NCBI GenBank assembly: GCA_032017425.1
Contig: DALZPW010000003.1
DNA from: Faucicola tetraodonis
Lineage (GTDB): Bacteria; Pseudomonadota; Gammaproteobacteria; Pseudomonadales; Moraxellaceae
Length of the DNA stretch: 64,000 bases
Reading direction: 5' to 3' (one strand)
Below, piece after piece: positions 43,890-52,930 of this stretch. The notes under the pieces are model-generated. The model was given only the letters and a program-made list of their open reading frames with translations. It ran no database searches and was not told the DNA's origin. Within the stretch, counting starts at the first letter, position 1, and every line of letters starts with the position of its first letter. Made by a program: the position numbers and the translations under genes.

Positions 43890-45356
43890 ATGAAAAAATT
43901 TGTACTGTCTACCCTAGCTTGTCTGATTGCCAATCAAGCATTTGCAGCCACCAATACGGTCTCAGAAACCACTACCGCCAAAACGGCACCCGCCACCAAA
44001 GCTGTGACCAAAAAAACGACCACGACTAAAACTGCCACCACGAAAGCGGCTAGCGCCTCTACCGCAGCCGCGACTGCTAAAAAAACCACCACCGATAGCA
44101 AAACGGCTACAAAATCGCAAAGCAAAACCGCTACTGCTAAAAAACCGCAAATAGCCAAGCCTACAGCTAGCGTCACACAATCTACCACCACGCCGAAAGT
44201 CGCCTCGGCTACTGCGGTGACGGCGGTAAAACCAACGGCAACTTCAACCGATATTCCCTTGACGCCAGTCCCAGCTACTACCACGGCATTAGGCATTAAA
44301 GATGATGCTACCCAAACAGGTATTGATAATGACTATACCTCGGGTGCAGGTGTTGCAGGCGCGAGCTCTGAAGAAGTCAACAATACCACAACTACTGCGC
44401 CAACTTTTGACCCGACGACGGTGGGCAGTAATAAAACAGCAACGACACCTGCCAGTTTTTCTAACCTAAATTTGTCTGACTACGCACAGCTAGTCAATAG
44501 CGCCGATTGGAAACCCGGTCAAAATGTTAATTCAGCGACGACCTTAAAACTTCAAGCCTTGTTAGATTGGAATCATGCTTCACCCGGTCCGATCGATGGC
44601 GGCTGGGGTATGAATGCCAAAAAAGCGCTCAAAAATTTCCAAGCCATGCACGGACTACCCCAAGATGGCCGTATGAACGCCGAAGTTTGGAAACTGTTAA
44701 ATGAAAAAATCCCTGCCAATCAGCCTGTGTTGGTCGGTTATACCTTGACGCAAGAAGATATTAAAGGTCCGTATCAGCCAACACCGAGTGGTAGTGAAGC
44801 CAAATCTAAAATGAAAGGTCTATACTATCAAGACGTCCAAGAAATGTTGGCTGAACGTTTCCATATGGATATTCGCTATCTTAAAAAGCTTAATAGCGAT
44901 AAAAAATTCACCGTGGGTGAAACCATCACCGTGTTTAACCCCGGCGCGCCGCTCAATGAGAAAATCACCCGTTTGGTTGCCAAAAAAGCGGACAATATCT
45001 TGTACGCTTATAATGGCGATAGATTAATTGCCACTTATCCTACCACGGTCGGTAGTAGTGATACACCGTCTCCTACGGGTACCTTTAGTATTGTCAATCG
45101 TGTTAAAAACCCTTGGTACCGCGCCAGTAGCGGTGAAGGCAAAGATAAAAAAGTGTTTATGTTGCCGCCAGGACCCAACGGTCCGGTCGGTGTGGTATGG
45201 ATGGGACTGAGTAAACCATCATATGGTATCCATGGCTCGCCCGTTCCTGAAGGCATTAGCCGTCAAGCCTCGCATGGCTGTGTCCGCTTAACCAACTGGG
45301 ATGTGCTTGAAGTGTATGCCAATGTTGATACAGGCACCAAGGTAGATTTACAGTAG
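43890..45356 (+). CDS. L,D-transpeptidase (YkuD) with peptidoglycan-binding domain
   Basis: The secreted 488-residue enzyme has signal MKKFVLSTLACLIANQAFA, with cleavage likely after residue 19. A long Thr/Ala/Lys-rich low-complexity segment runs to about residue 130. A peptidoglycan-binding fold follows (LQALLDWNHASPGPIDGGWG, LKNFQAMHGLPQDG), then a LysM-like stretch. The YkuD domain has HGSPVPEG and SHGCVRLTNW with nucleophile Cys464. It would make 3-3 cross-links or attach proteins to the wall. I start at 43890 for the signal peptide, not the upstream in-frame codon. A paralogue lies at 62.1 kb. Confidence 0.92.
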   Translation: MKKFVLSTLACLIANQAFAATNTVSETTTAKTAPATKAVTKKTTTTKTATTKAASASTAAATAKKTTTDSKTATKSQSKTATAKKPQIAKPTASVTQSTTTPKVASATAVTAVKPTATSTDIPLTPVPATTTALGIKDDATQTGIDNDYTSGAGVAGASSEEVNNTTTTAPTFDPTTVGSNKTATTPASFSNLNLSDYAQLVNSADWKPGQNVNSATTLKLQALLDWNHASPGPIDGGWGMNAKKALKNFQAMHGLPQDGRMNAEVWKLLNEKIPANQPVLVGYTLTQEDIKGPYQPTPSGSEAKSKMKGLYYQDVQEMLAERFHMDIRYLKKLNSDKKFTVGETITVFNPGAPLNEKITRLVAKKADNILYAYNGDRLIATYPTTVGSSDTPSPTGTFSIVNRVKNPWYRASSGEGKDKKVFMLPPGPNGPVGVVWMGLSKPSYGIHGSPVPEGISRQASHGCVRLTNWDVLEVYANVDTGTKVDLQ

Positions 45357-45424
45357 CTGTTGAGCCACAGGGGTCAGCACCACAGTTTAGCGTGAGTGCT
45401 ATACACTTTTAATCTTATTAGCCA

Positions 45425-45466
45425 TAAAAAAACCGCTTAGCTATTGTTAGTTAAGCGGTTTTTTTA
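45425..45466 (+). terminator. Rho-independent terminator after the first L,D-transpeptidase gene
   Basis: AAAAAACCGCTTA and TTAAGCGGTTTTTT form a long stem with an 11-nt loop; usable on both strands toward the small membrane-protein gene. Confidence 0.85.
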
Positions 45467-45541
45467 GTTCAGCGGTTTTTGCTATGTATTAGTTATCTAG
45501 TGAGCTGCTGCATTATCAAAGCGCCATTTATGGTGTGACAG

Positions 45542-45754
45542 TTAGGGTGTGACGGGAGTTTTATTTACACCCAAACTCTGTAGTTTTTTTACCACAATCC
45601 AAGCGATAGGAATCGATAGCACCAGCCCTATAATGGCTGCCGTCACAATGTGTTGCGCCTCATCAAAACCGGTCACCAACGCAATGGTCATTAGAACACC
45701 GATAGTCACACCAGAAGCGATTGTAAAAATTGCGCTAAATAATTGCCAGTTCAT
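45542..45754 (-). CDS. Small two-helix membrane protein, unknown function
   Basis: This 70-residue frame encodes two hydrophobic helices (about 5-26, FSAIFTIASGVTIGVLMTIALV; about 36-57, TAAIIGLVLSIPIAWIVVKK). A short Gly/Phe/Asp loop joins them, and the C-terminal tail is positively charged. AAGGAG precedes the start. I recognise no named family. Upstream, 45755-46164 (410 bp) is very AT-rich and shows no gene. Confidence 0.7.
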   Translation of the reverse strand: MNWQLFSAIFTIASGVTIGVLMTIALVTGFDEAQHIVTAAIIGLVLSIPIAWIVVKKLQSLGVNKTPVTP

Positions 45755-46164
45755 AACAACTCCTTATCATTGCGTTTACGGATGTATTTGTTAGGTATAG
45801 TTATAATCCAATCCCACACTCAAAACAAGGAAAAAAAAGATTAAACAAATGCACAACCTAAAACAATTGGTTATCAATTCCACATTTTTAGTAAGGTTTA
45901 ATTTGAATCAAATGTATTGAGAAATCTAAAAAATAGCTTTTTTTTCCGATTAATGTCACCGAGGTCGAGGAATTTAATTGGCTTTATAAACATTGATGAA
46001 AAAAAATTCCACCCAGTTTTTTAAGTTTGATGGCACATTTTTTAGTAACTATGACCCAATAACATGACTTGGATAAAAAATTTGGGTAAAAAAATTTTCT
46101 GTAATCTGCTATGTTAGCGGTATTTATCAATTGTTTAACACAGTAAAGGACAGGAGTATTTAAC

Positions 46165-46629
46165 ATGCATCAACAATTTTCTTTTTTCGCCGCTATCATG
46201 CCATCTAAACGCCTAGCTAATAAACGCCAAGCTAGTAAACGCATAGGAAGTGCCGCTGCAGTGATTGGCTCAGCCATCGCCTTGGGCGGTTGCGCCTCTA
46301 CCACAGGTAACGGTGTGATGGATGCTAATAACACCATCGGCACTGCCAACAATGTCGGCATGGCGATATTTAAAGCCGCGGTGAATCAACAATGCCAGAC
46401 TCAATTACAAAATAACCAATACTGGCGCTTGGGCAGTGTATTGATGACTTCCGAGAAGCAAGCAGAGGTAGCGAGCAATGTCTGTAGCTGCGTCAGCGAA
46501 AAAGCCCCGCAGTCCGTCACCATTGTCGATTTGACCACAGCAGCGGTTGACCCGACCGCGCGCAATGTCATTGTGGCGCGTGCCGTATCGAATACCTTGC
46601 AGCAATGCGTGGGCGAATTTGTTAAGTAA
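46165..46629 (+). CDS. Predicted lipoprotein, unknown function
   Basis: The 154-residue product has an unusually long, basic N-region (1-27), a hydrophobic stretch and a lipobox IALGGC with Cys43. The mature part has a four-cysteine set (CQTQL, CSC, CVGEF) spread over about 80 residues that could form disulfides in the periplasm. AGGAG lies 8 bp upstream of the ATG. An internal Met at residue 12 could shorten the N-region. No family recognised. Confidence 0.7.
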   Translation: MHQQFSFFAAIMPSKRLANKRQASKRIGSAAAVIGSAIALGGCASTTGNGVMDANNTIGTANNVGMAIFKAAVNQQCQTQLQNNQYWRLGSVLMTSEKQAEVASNVCSCVSEKAPQSVTIVDLTTAAVDPTARNVIVARAVSNTLQQCVGEFVK

Positions 46630-46637
46630 ATATTAAC

Positions 46638-46666
46638 TTGCTACTGAGTGTGCGCTACTATATAAT
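46638..46666 (+). promoter_or_regulatory. Promoter of the rpsF operon
   Basis: TTGCTA (46638-46643) and TATAAT (46661-46666) are spaced by exactly 17 bp, giving a leader of about 100 nt before rpsF. Confidence 0.75.
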
Positions 46667-46690
46667 AGCGCACCTTGTTTATACCAATAT

Positions 46691-46770
46691 AGTTAGATGA
46701 TTCTAACTTAGGTGCATTCAATCTCCTTGCTGTTGACACGGGGTCAACGGCTGTTTAATCCGTGAGGAGT
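46691..46770 (+). promoter_or_regulatory. Structured rpsF leader, candidate S6:S18 autoregulatory site
   Basis: The leader has a perfect hairpin AGTTAGA/TCTAACT (46691-46708), then GTTGAC/GTCAAC. An overlapping CACGG/CCGTG pairing places the ribosome site GAGGAG immediately after the CCGTG arm. In many bacteria the S6:S18 complex binds a CCG-containing stem in this leader and represses the operon. The pairing is seen here; the function is inferred from that family. Confidence 0.5.
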
Positions 46771-46774
46771 CTTT

Positions 46775-47203
46775 ATGAGACATTATGAACTGGTATTATT
46801 GGTTCACCCAGACCAAAGCGACCAAGTGGTTGGCATGGTTGAGCGTTATATCAACTTAGTAAAAGAACAAGGTGGTGCTATCCATCGCCTAGAAGATTGG
46901 GGTCGTCGTCAATTAGCTTACCCAATCAACAAAGTTCACAAAGCTCACTATGTGCTATTAAACATTGAAGCGGGTCAACAAACGCTTGATGAGCTTGAAG
47001 AATTATTCCGTTATAACGATGCTATCATCCGTAGCTTAGTTATCCGTCGTGACGAAGCGATTACTGAAGAATCACCATTAGCAAAAAGTGCTGAAGAAAA
47101 ACGTGCTCGTAAAGCATCACGCCGTAACGATACAGCTCAAGATGACTATCAATCAAATGATGATGAGTCAGAAGTTGATGCTGAAGACAACAACGACGAA
47201 TAA
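46775..47203 (+). CDS. rpsF: 30S ribosomal protein S6
   Basis: S6 binds the central domain of 16S rRNA together with S18. The 142-residue product opens MRHYELVLLVHPDQSDQV and has LEDWGRRQLAYPINKVHKAHYVLLNIE, both diagnostic. A C-terminal acidic tail after about residue 105 (DDYQSNDDESEVDAEDNNDE) resembles the glutamate tail that E. coli adds enzymatically, but here it is encoded. First gene of rpsF-rpsR-rplI. Confidence 0.98.
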   Translation: MRHYELVLLVHPDQSDQVVGMVERYINLVKEQGGAIHRLEDWGRRQLAYPINKVHKAHYVLLNIEAGQQTLDELEELFRYNDAIIRSLVIRRDEAITEESPLAKSAEEKRARKASRRNDTAQDDYQSNDDESEVDAEDNNDE

Positions 47204-47218
47204 TTAAGGAGACTAATC

Positions 47219-47446
47219 ATGGCACGTTTTTATCGCCGCCGTAAATTTTGCCGTTTTACTGCTGAAGGCATTACCCATATCGATTATAAAGATATCGAAA
47301 TCCTAAAACAGTATGTCACTGAAAGTGGCAAAATCGTACCAAGCCGCATTACTGGTACTTCAAACAAATATCAACGCCAATTGGCTGTAGCAATCAAACA
47401 AGCGCGTTATCTTGCGTTGGTTCCTTACACTGACAGCCAAAAATAA
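47219..47446 (+). CDS. rpsR: 30S ribosomal protein S18
   Basis: The 75-residue product has FYRRRKFCRFTAEG, the family start, and SRITGTSNKYQRQLAVAIKQARYLALVPYT at its end. It partners with S6. It follows rpsF by 15 bp and precedes rplI by 15 bp. priB, which often lies between rpsF and rpsR, is absent. Confidence 0.98.
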   Translation: MARFYRRRKFCRFTAEGITHIDYKDIEILKQYVTESGKIVPSRITGTSNKYQRQLAVAIKQARYLALVPYTDSQK

Positions 47447-47461
47447 ACCAAGGAGTGATAT

Positions 47462-47920
47462 ATGCAAGTTATTTTATTACAACGTATCGCTAACCTAGGT
47501 AAACTAGGCGATACTGTTAATGTAAAAGCAGGTTACGGCCGTAACTTCCTTGTACCACAAGGTAAAGCATTACCAGCCACTGCTTTTAACATCGAAAAAT
47601 TTGAAGCACGCCGTGCAGAACTTGAAAAAGTAGAAGCTGATGAATTAGCCGCTGCTAATGCCCGTGCTGAAGCGCTACAAGACGTCAATGTTATCATCCG
47701 TGCAAAATCAGGTGATGAAGGCAAACTATTTGGTTCTATCGGTACTCGCGATATCGCCGATGCCTTAACCAAATCTGGTTTACCTGTTGACCGTTCAGAA
47801 GTTAAATTGCCTGAAGGTGCATTACGTCAAATTGGCGAATACAATGTTGATATCCAATTACATCACGATGTAATGACCAACATCCAAGTCACTATCTTGG
47901 CAGAAGATTCAGCTGCTTAA
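47462..47920 (+). CDS. rplI: 50S ribosomal protein L9
   Basis: The 152-residue product has MQVILLQRIANLGKLGDTVNVKAGYGRNFLVPQGKA, the signature L9 N-domain, then a long helix and the C-terminal lobe (EVKLPEGALRQIGEYNVDIQLH). L9 helps keep reading frame. A terminator follows. Confidence 0.98.
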   Translation: MQVILLQRIANLGKLGDTVNVKAGYGRNFLVPQGKALPATAFNIEKFEARRAELEKVEADELAAANARAEALQDVNVIIRAKSGDEGKLFGSIGTRDIADALTKSGLPVDRSEVKLPEGALRQIGEYNVDIQLHHDVMTNIQVTILAEDSAA

Positions 47921-47934
47921 TTGATAGTTTACTT

Positions 47935-47970
47935 TAAAAAAGAGATGGCTTTGCTGTCTCTTTTTTTTAT
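47935..47970 (+). terminator. Rho-independent terminator after rplI
   Basis: AAAAAAGAGA and TCTCTTTTTT pair (with an inner GC/GC) and are followed by a T run, between rplI and dnaB. Confidence 0.82.
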
Positions 47971-48194
47971 TGTTTGCGGCGTAAAAATTCAACAAAAAAG
48001 CCTAAAATTCAAGCTGATTTCATTCAAAAAAATTGCCGATTTTTTATATTTTTCTCATTAGAATTTGGATGGTTTTTTCGGTATATTGACTGTTCTATTT
48101 CGATGCGTGTATTAGACTCACAATTTGCAAGCGATAACTTTTAGCAAAATTTTGCCCTTTCAAACCATTTAAAATAACTTTATCACAGGTCATC

Positions 48195-49616
48195 ATGGCA
48201 GACGATAAAACCAAAGAGAACGATCTTAAGAATACTTCGCTGACGCAGCATCAACCGCACAGTATGGACTTAGAAAAGTCCGTCCTAGCGTCGCTGATGA
48301 GCCTTGAAGAGTCGTTTGATCGCATCTCAGATATTATTACCAAATATGATTTTTATGCACAGCGCCATCAATATATTTTTGATGCCATCTCTCATCTTGC
48401 CAATGCCAATGAGCCGTATGATGCCACCATGGTGATGGACTGGCTCGATATGCAAAAACTGCTTGAGCCTGCGGGGGGTAGCGATTATCTAGGCGATATC
48501 CTATCACAAAGCCCAGCGACGCTGTTTAACTTGACTGCTTATGCACAGCGGGTCAGGGAATTTTCGACTTTACGCCAAATCATCAAAGCCGGCAGTCATA
48601 TGCTAGAGCTTGCCTTTGACCCAAAAAATCAAAGTGTCAGTGATATTCTAGACACCGTTGAAAGCGAAATTTTTGCCATCAATGAAACCCATAGCCGCCA
48701 ATCTAAACACAAGGGTCCTACCCAACTGAGCGATGTTATTACCAATGTCGTCAACAATATCCAAGAACTTAAAGACCATCCTGAAGGCATGATTGGGCTT
48801 AAGACCCCGTTTGAAGAGCTCAATAACAAAACCCAAGGGCTACAAGCAGGCGATCTCATTATCGTGGCAGCTCGTCCTTCGATGGGTAAAACCACGTTTG
48901 CGATGAATTTGGCAGAGAGTATTTTATTTCATACCGATTTACCGGTGGTGGTGTTTTCAATGGAAATGCCTGCCGAGTCAATTGTGATGCGTCTATTGTC
49001 CTCTTGGGGGGCTATCAACCAAACCCATTTGCGCTCAGGTCAAATGAATGAAGATGAATGGGGTAAACTTTCCAATGCCATCGCCCATCTGCATGCTAAA
49101 AAATTGTATATCGATGACAGTACTGCGCTACCGCCATCTGAGGTTCGTTCGCGCTGTCGCCGTATTGCCAAAGACAATGATGGCAAACTTGGGATGGTAA
49201 TGGTTGACTATCTACAATTGATGAAAGTCCCAGGCTTAGGCGACAACCGTGTGGGTGAGATTTCGGAGATTTCACGAAGCTTAAAAGCACTTGCCCGTGA
49301 GATGAATTGCCCGGTGGTGGCTTTATCACAGCTAAATCGGAGCTTGGAGAATCGCCCCAACAAACGCCCGATTATGTCGGACTTACGGGAGTCGGGTGCC
49401 ATTGAGCAGGATGCCGATTTGATTATGTTCATTTATCGTGATGAGGTTTATAATGAAAACAGCGATGCTAAAGGCACAGCTGAGATCATTATTGGTAAAC
49501 AGCGTAATGGGCCCATTGGTACGGTGCGCCTGTCCTTTGAAGGGCAATTTACCCGTTTTGGTAACTTAACTCCTGATTTTTACCAAACCGCTTCCTTTAG
49601 CGAACCTGATGAATAA
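48195..49616 (+). CDS. dnaB: Replicative DNA helicase DnaB
   Basis: DnaB is the hexameric fork helicase. The 473-residue product has the N-terminal primase-interacting domain (QHQPHSMDLEKSVLASLM) and the RecA-like motor. The Walker A motif is ARPSMGKT (226-233) and Walker B is VMVDYLQLM. The ending has the family GIRESGAIEQDAD-type loop (DLRESGAIEQDADLIMFIYRDE). Linkage rplI-dnaB-alr is common. The 274-bp gap before it holds the rplI terminator and no gene. Confidence 0.98.
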   Translation: MADDKTKENDLKNTSLTQHQPHSMDLEKSVLASLMSLEESFDRISDIITKYDFYAQRHQYIFDAISHLANANEPYDATMVMDWLDMQKLLEPAGGSDYLGDILSQSPATLFNLTAYAQRVREFSTLRQIIKAGSHMLELAFDPKNQSVSDILDTVESEIFAINETHSRQSKHKGPTQLSDVITNVVNNIQELKDHPEGMIGLKTPFEELNNKTQGLQAGDLIIVAARPSMGKTTFAMNLAESILFHTDLPVVVFSMEMPAESIVMRLLSSWGAINQTHLRSGQMNEDEWGKLSNAIAHLHAKKLYIDDSTALPPSEVRSRCRRIAKDNDGKLGMVMVDYLQLMKVPGLGDNRVGEISEISRSLKALAREMNCPVVALSQLNRSLENRPNKRPIMSDLRESGAIEQDADLIMFIYRDEVYNENSDAKGTAEIIIGKQRNGPIGTVRLSFEGQFTRFGNLTPDFYQTASFSEPDE

Positions 49617-49643
49617 AAATTTTACTGCAACAAGGTCAAGATT

Positions 49644-50729
49644 GTGCGTCAAACCAGCATCACCATCGATTTAGCAGCGCTTACCCATAACTTACAACGC
49701 GTCAAAGATTATGCCCCTACCGCCAAGGTATTAGCCATGGTGAAAGCCAATGCCTACGGGCATGGCGCCGTCAACTGTTTACCCGCCGTAGCACAAGCCG
49801 ATGCCCTAGGTGTCGCTTGTTTGCAAGAAGCGATAGAACTACAACAGGCGGGCTGGCAAAAATTAATGGTAGTGATTGAAGGCGCGTTTTCATTAGCAGA
49901 ATGGCAATATTGTATAGCGCATCAAATCGAGTGCGTGGTACACCACCAACGCCAATTAGACTGGGCGTTGCAGCAGCCTGCAAAAACCGGCGCAACCGTC
50001 TGGCTAAAACTAAACACTGGCATGAACCGCCTTGGCTTTACATCGGATGAAGTCAGGGAAATTGCCCAGCAATTAACTGAGGCAGGTTACGAGATTGTTT
50101 TGACCACCCATTTTGCCAACGCTGATGCCATCGATCATCCCAATAACCAACAACAATTTGAATTATTTGATTCAACCCTACAAATGCTACGTGAGCAAGT
50201 CAGCCCAGCGATTAAAGGCTCATTGTGTAATTCAGCGGGGATTGTCAACTGGTCAGACCGCCATTACGATTGGGTGCGCCCAGGCATTATCTTGTATGGG
50301 GCAACGCCTGTAAATCATGCCAGTGCCAAACAGCTAAATCTGCAACCCGTCATGCACTTTAATGCCAGTATCATGGCAATTCATACGCTAAAAGCGGGCG
50401 ATAGCGTGGGTTATGGTAGTCGCTGGACTGCCCAAGCCCCAGCGCGCATCGGTATTGTCAGTGTGGGTTATGCTGATGGTTATCCAAGGGTGATTAGCGA
50501 TGATGCGTATGTCGTCGTCGCAGGTCAACAGGCGCCTATCATCGGTCGCGTGGCAATGGATATGTTGATGGTTGATTTAACCCATACTACTGAGGTAAAC
50601 CTTGACTGCCTTGTCCAGCTTTGGGGTAACGCACCGAGCATTGATGAGGTGGGTAGCTGGAATGATACCATTAGCTATGAGCTGTTAAGCGTGGTCACCC
50701 GACGTCCAACGTGGATTTATCAGTCGTAA
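49644..50729 (+). CDS. alr: Alanine racemase
   Basis: Alr makes D-alanine for peptidoglycan. The 361-residue product has the PLP lysine in VKANAYGHGAV (Lys34) and the catalytic tyrosine in VGYGSRWTA. VMHFNASIMAIHTLKAGDSVGYG and RVAMDMLMVDLT complete the fold. It starts with GTG and lies 27 bp after dnaB, the usual dnaB-alr pair. Confidence 0.96.
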   Translation: MRQTSITIDLAALTHNLQRVKDYAPTAKVLAMVKANAYGHGAVNCLPAVAQADALGVACLQEAIELQQAGWQKLMVVIEGAFSLAEWQYCIAHQIECVVHHQRQLDWALQQPAKTGATVWLKLNTGMNRLGFTSDEVREIAQQLTEAGYEIVLTTHFANADAIDHPNNQQQFELFDSTLQMLREQVSPAIKGSLCNSAGIVNWSDRHYDWVRPGIILYGATPVNHASAKQLNLQPVMHFNASIMAIHTLKAGDSVGYGSRWTAQAPARIGIVSVGYADGYPRVISDDAYVVVAGQQAPIIGRVAMDMLMVDLTHTTEVNLDCLVQLWGNAPSIDEVGSWNDTISYELLSVVTRRPTWIYQS

Positions 50730-50778
50730 CTGTTAATTATTTCACTGAGGTTAAAGTGACACAAATGCGTCAATTTGC

Positions 50779-50806
50779 TAGACAGTTTGGATAAATCCGC
50801 TATACT
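50779..50806 (+). promoter_or_regulatory. Candidate promoter of argF
   Basis: TAGACA (50779-50784) and TATACT (50801-50806) are separated by 16 bp, about 50 bp before the argF start. I see no ARG box. Confidence 0.6.
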
Positions 50807-50855
50807 GATAGTTTACTGTAATGTTTATTGACAAAATTGGGATGTAGGACAGGCA

Positions 50856-51776
50856 ATGAGTACCCGCCATTTTTTGACGTTATTGGATTTTAGCAAAGAA
50901 GAATTGATGCAAGTGATTAAACGCGGTAGCGAACTGCGTTTGATGCAGCATGAAGGGGTTATTTATCAGCCTTTTGTCGGTCGTACCTTGGGGATGATTT
51001 TCGAAAAATCGAGCACCCGTACCCGTATTTCGTTTGAAACAGGGATGGGACAATTTGGCGGTCATGCCATATTTTTATCACCTCGTGATACCCAGCTAGG
51101 TCGTGGCGAACCGATTGAAGATTCGGCACGTGTTATCTCACGCATGGTCGATATTGTCATGATTCGCACCTTTGAACACAGTATTGTTGAAAAATTCGCC
51201 CAGTATTCGCAAGTGCCTGTTATCAATGCACTCACTGACGAACAGCATCCTTGTCAGCTACTAGCCGATATCCAAACCTTTATGGAGCACCGTGGCAGCA
51301 TCGAAGGCAAAACGGTGACTTGGATTGGGGATGGCAACAATATGTGTGCTTCTTTTATCCATGCTGCACATCAATTTGGTTTTGAGCTTCGCGTATCCGC
51401 CCCTTATGGGTTTGAACCCAATGCCGACCTCATCAAACAGTATTCGCACTGTGTCGAGCTAGTCGAAGATGTTAATGAGGCAGTCAAAGGCTCGCATTTG
51501 GTCGCCACCGATGTATGGGCAAGTATGGGGCAAGAGAGCGAGCAGAATACTCGTGCGCGGCGATTTGCCCAGTACATGGTGACCCGCTCATTACTGGATA
51601 AAGCCGATCCAGACGTATTGTTTATGCATTGCCTGCCGGCCCACCGTGGCGAAGAAATCTCCTATGATTTGCTAGAGGATCCGCGTGCTGTGGTATGGGA
51701 TGAAGCCGAAAATCGTCTGCATGCCCAAAAAGCGCTGATGGAATTTTTGTTAACCGATAAAATCAAACTCGCCTAG
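50856..51776 (+). CDS. argF: Ornithine carbamoyltransferase
   Basis: ArgF condenses ornithine and carbamoyl phosphate to citrulline. The 306-residue product has KSSTRTR (51-57, carbamoyl phosphate site), DEQHPCQ (128-134) and HCLPAHRGEE (258-267, ornithine site). Length is typical of the anabolic enzyme. Confidence 0.97.
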   Translation: MSTRHFLTLLDFSKEELMQVIKRGSELRLMQHEGVIYQPFVGRTLGMIFEKSSTRTRISFETGMGQFGGHAIFLSPRDTQLGRGEPIEDSARVISRMVDIVMIRTFEHSIVEKFAQYSQVPVINALTDEQHPCQLLADIQTFMEHRGSIEGKTVTWIGDGNNMCASFIHAAHQFGFELRVSAPYGFEPNADLIKQYSHCVELVEDVNEAVKGSHLVATDVWASMGQESEQNTRARRFAQYMVTRSLLDKADPDVLFMHCLPAHRGEEISYDLLEDPRAVVWDEAENRLHAQKALMEFLLTDKIKLA

Positions 51777-51887
51777 TCTATTGAGCCTGGGCGTTATCGT
51801 TGCGCCCTGCTCTGCCATTATTATCATCATCATTATCTTAACCGCTCGAATTCTTAACCAATAAAATAAAGCAAACGGAACATAGCC

Positions 51888-52694
51888 ATGTACTTTGTGC
51901 TCTCGCCTGCCAAAAATTTGAATGAAAAAAATGATTTACCTTTTGATTTTAGTCAGCATTATACCCAACCTGCTTTGATGGCGCACGCTTGCGAATTGAT
52001 GAGTGAATTAAAAACATTAGCGCCAACCGATTTGTCGGCGTTGATGAGTATCTCAGCTAAACTTGGGCAATTAAATGCCGTGCGCAACCAAAATTGGCGA
52101 TGGGATACTACCCAGCCATTTAGTACCGATCATGCTGACATACCTGCTAAAGCGGCGCTGTATTTATTTGATGGTGATGTCTATACAGGTTTGGCAGCGA
52201 AGCAAATGACTGAACAACAAGTCCATTATGTCAATGAGCGATTAGGAATATTGTCTGGGTTGTACGGCTTGTTAAAACCGCTTGATTTGATGCTACCTTA
52301 TCGCCTGGAAATGGGCACAAAACTAAAAAATCCTAGAGGCGATAATTTGTATCAATTTTGGGGCGATACGCTTGCCAATCTCATCAATCAACGCATGGCA
52401 GAAAATAAACACAAAGTTTTGGTAAACTTGGCTTCCAACGAATACTTCAAGGCGGTTAATCCCAAAAAAATCAGCGCGGATATTATCACGCCCCGTTTTG
52501 AAGACGGCAAAGATGGCGTATATAAGGTGGTAAGTTTCTATGCCAAAAAGGCACGCGGGTTGATGGTGCGTTTTGCCGCTGAAAATCAGCTGACAACCGC
52601 GCAACAGTTAAAAGACTTTAACTTGGAAGGCTATCAGTTTGTTGAAAATGCTTCAAGCTCAACTGAGTATGTTTTTAGACGGGATAATGATTAA
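51888..52694 (+). CDS. yaaA: Peroxide stress protein YaaA
   Basis: YaaA (DUF328/UPF0246) limits free iron during peroxide stress in E. coli. The 268-residue product begins MYFVLSPAKNLNEKNDLPF and has ALYLFDGDVYTGL, LSGLYGLLKPLDLMLPYRLEMGT and VNLASNEYFKAV, all typical. It is about 10 residues longer than E. coli YaaA. Its end overlaps a small convergent frame I do not accept. Confidence 0.93.
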   Translation: MYFVLSPAKNLNEKNDLPFDFSQHYTQPALMAHACELMSELKTLAPTDLSALMSISAKLGQLNAVRNQNWRWDTTQPFSTDHADIPAKAALYLFDGDVYTGLAAKQMTEQQVHYVNERLGILSGLYGLLKPLDLMLPYRLEMGTKLKNPRGDNLYQFWGDTLANLINQRMAENKHKVLVNLASNEYFKAVNPKKISADIITPRFEDGKDGVYKVVSFYAKKARGLMVRFAAENQLTTAQQLKDFNLEGYQFVENASSSTEYVFRRDND

Positions 52695-52852
52695 CTGCGC
52701 CGCCATTTAACGCAAAATATTCGCCCATAAAATCCACTGACCCTATCTTTTAGCACAGTTTCATTGAATATACAGAATAAACCGATGATTTTGGCTTGTG
52801 GTAGCAGATTGTCCAGTAATTCCATCGTCATGGTTGTAATAATTTCTCCTAA

Positions 52853-52892
52853 TTAAAAAACCCCATTAAACTGAAGTTTAATAGGGTTTTAA
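52853..52892. terminator. Rho-independent terminator after groEL
   Basis: AAAACCC and ATTAAACT pair with AGTTTAAT and GGGTTTT in one long imperfect stem, with T runs on both sides; it lies just past the groEL stop codon. Confidence 0.82.
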
Positions 52893-52930
52893 TTTTAGCT
52901 AAATGGCTTGAGTGAGCTATAATCTTTCGA

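Noticed and set aside
43934..44296. Long open frame antisense to the first L,D-transpeptidase gene
   Set aside because: It reads Val/Ala repeats as the mirror of the Thr/Ala/Lys low-complexity linker and has no ribosome site; the sense gene is certain.
52691..52831. 46-codon minus-strand frame (MTMELLDNLLPQAK at the start) between yaaA and groEL
   Set aside because: Ribosome site is too far from the ATG, the end has no protein-like pattern, and it overlaps the yaaA stop codon. It may be a fragment, but the support is thin.
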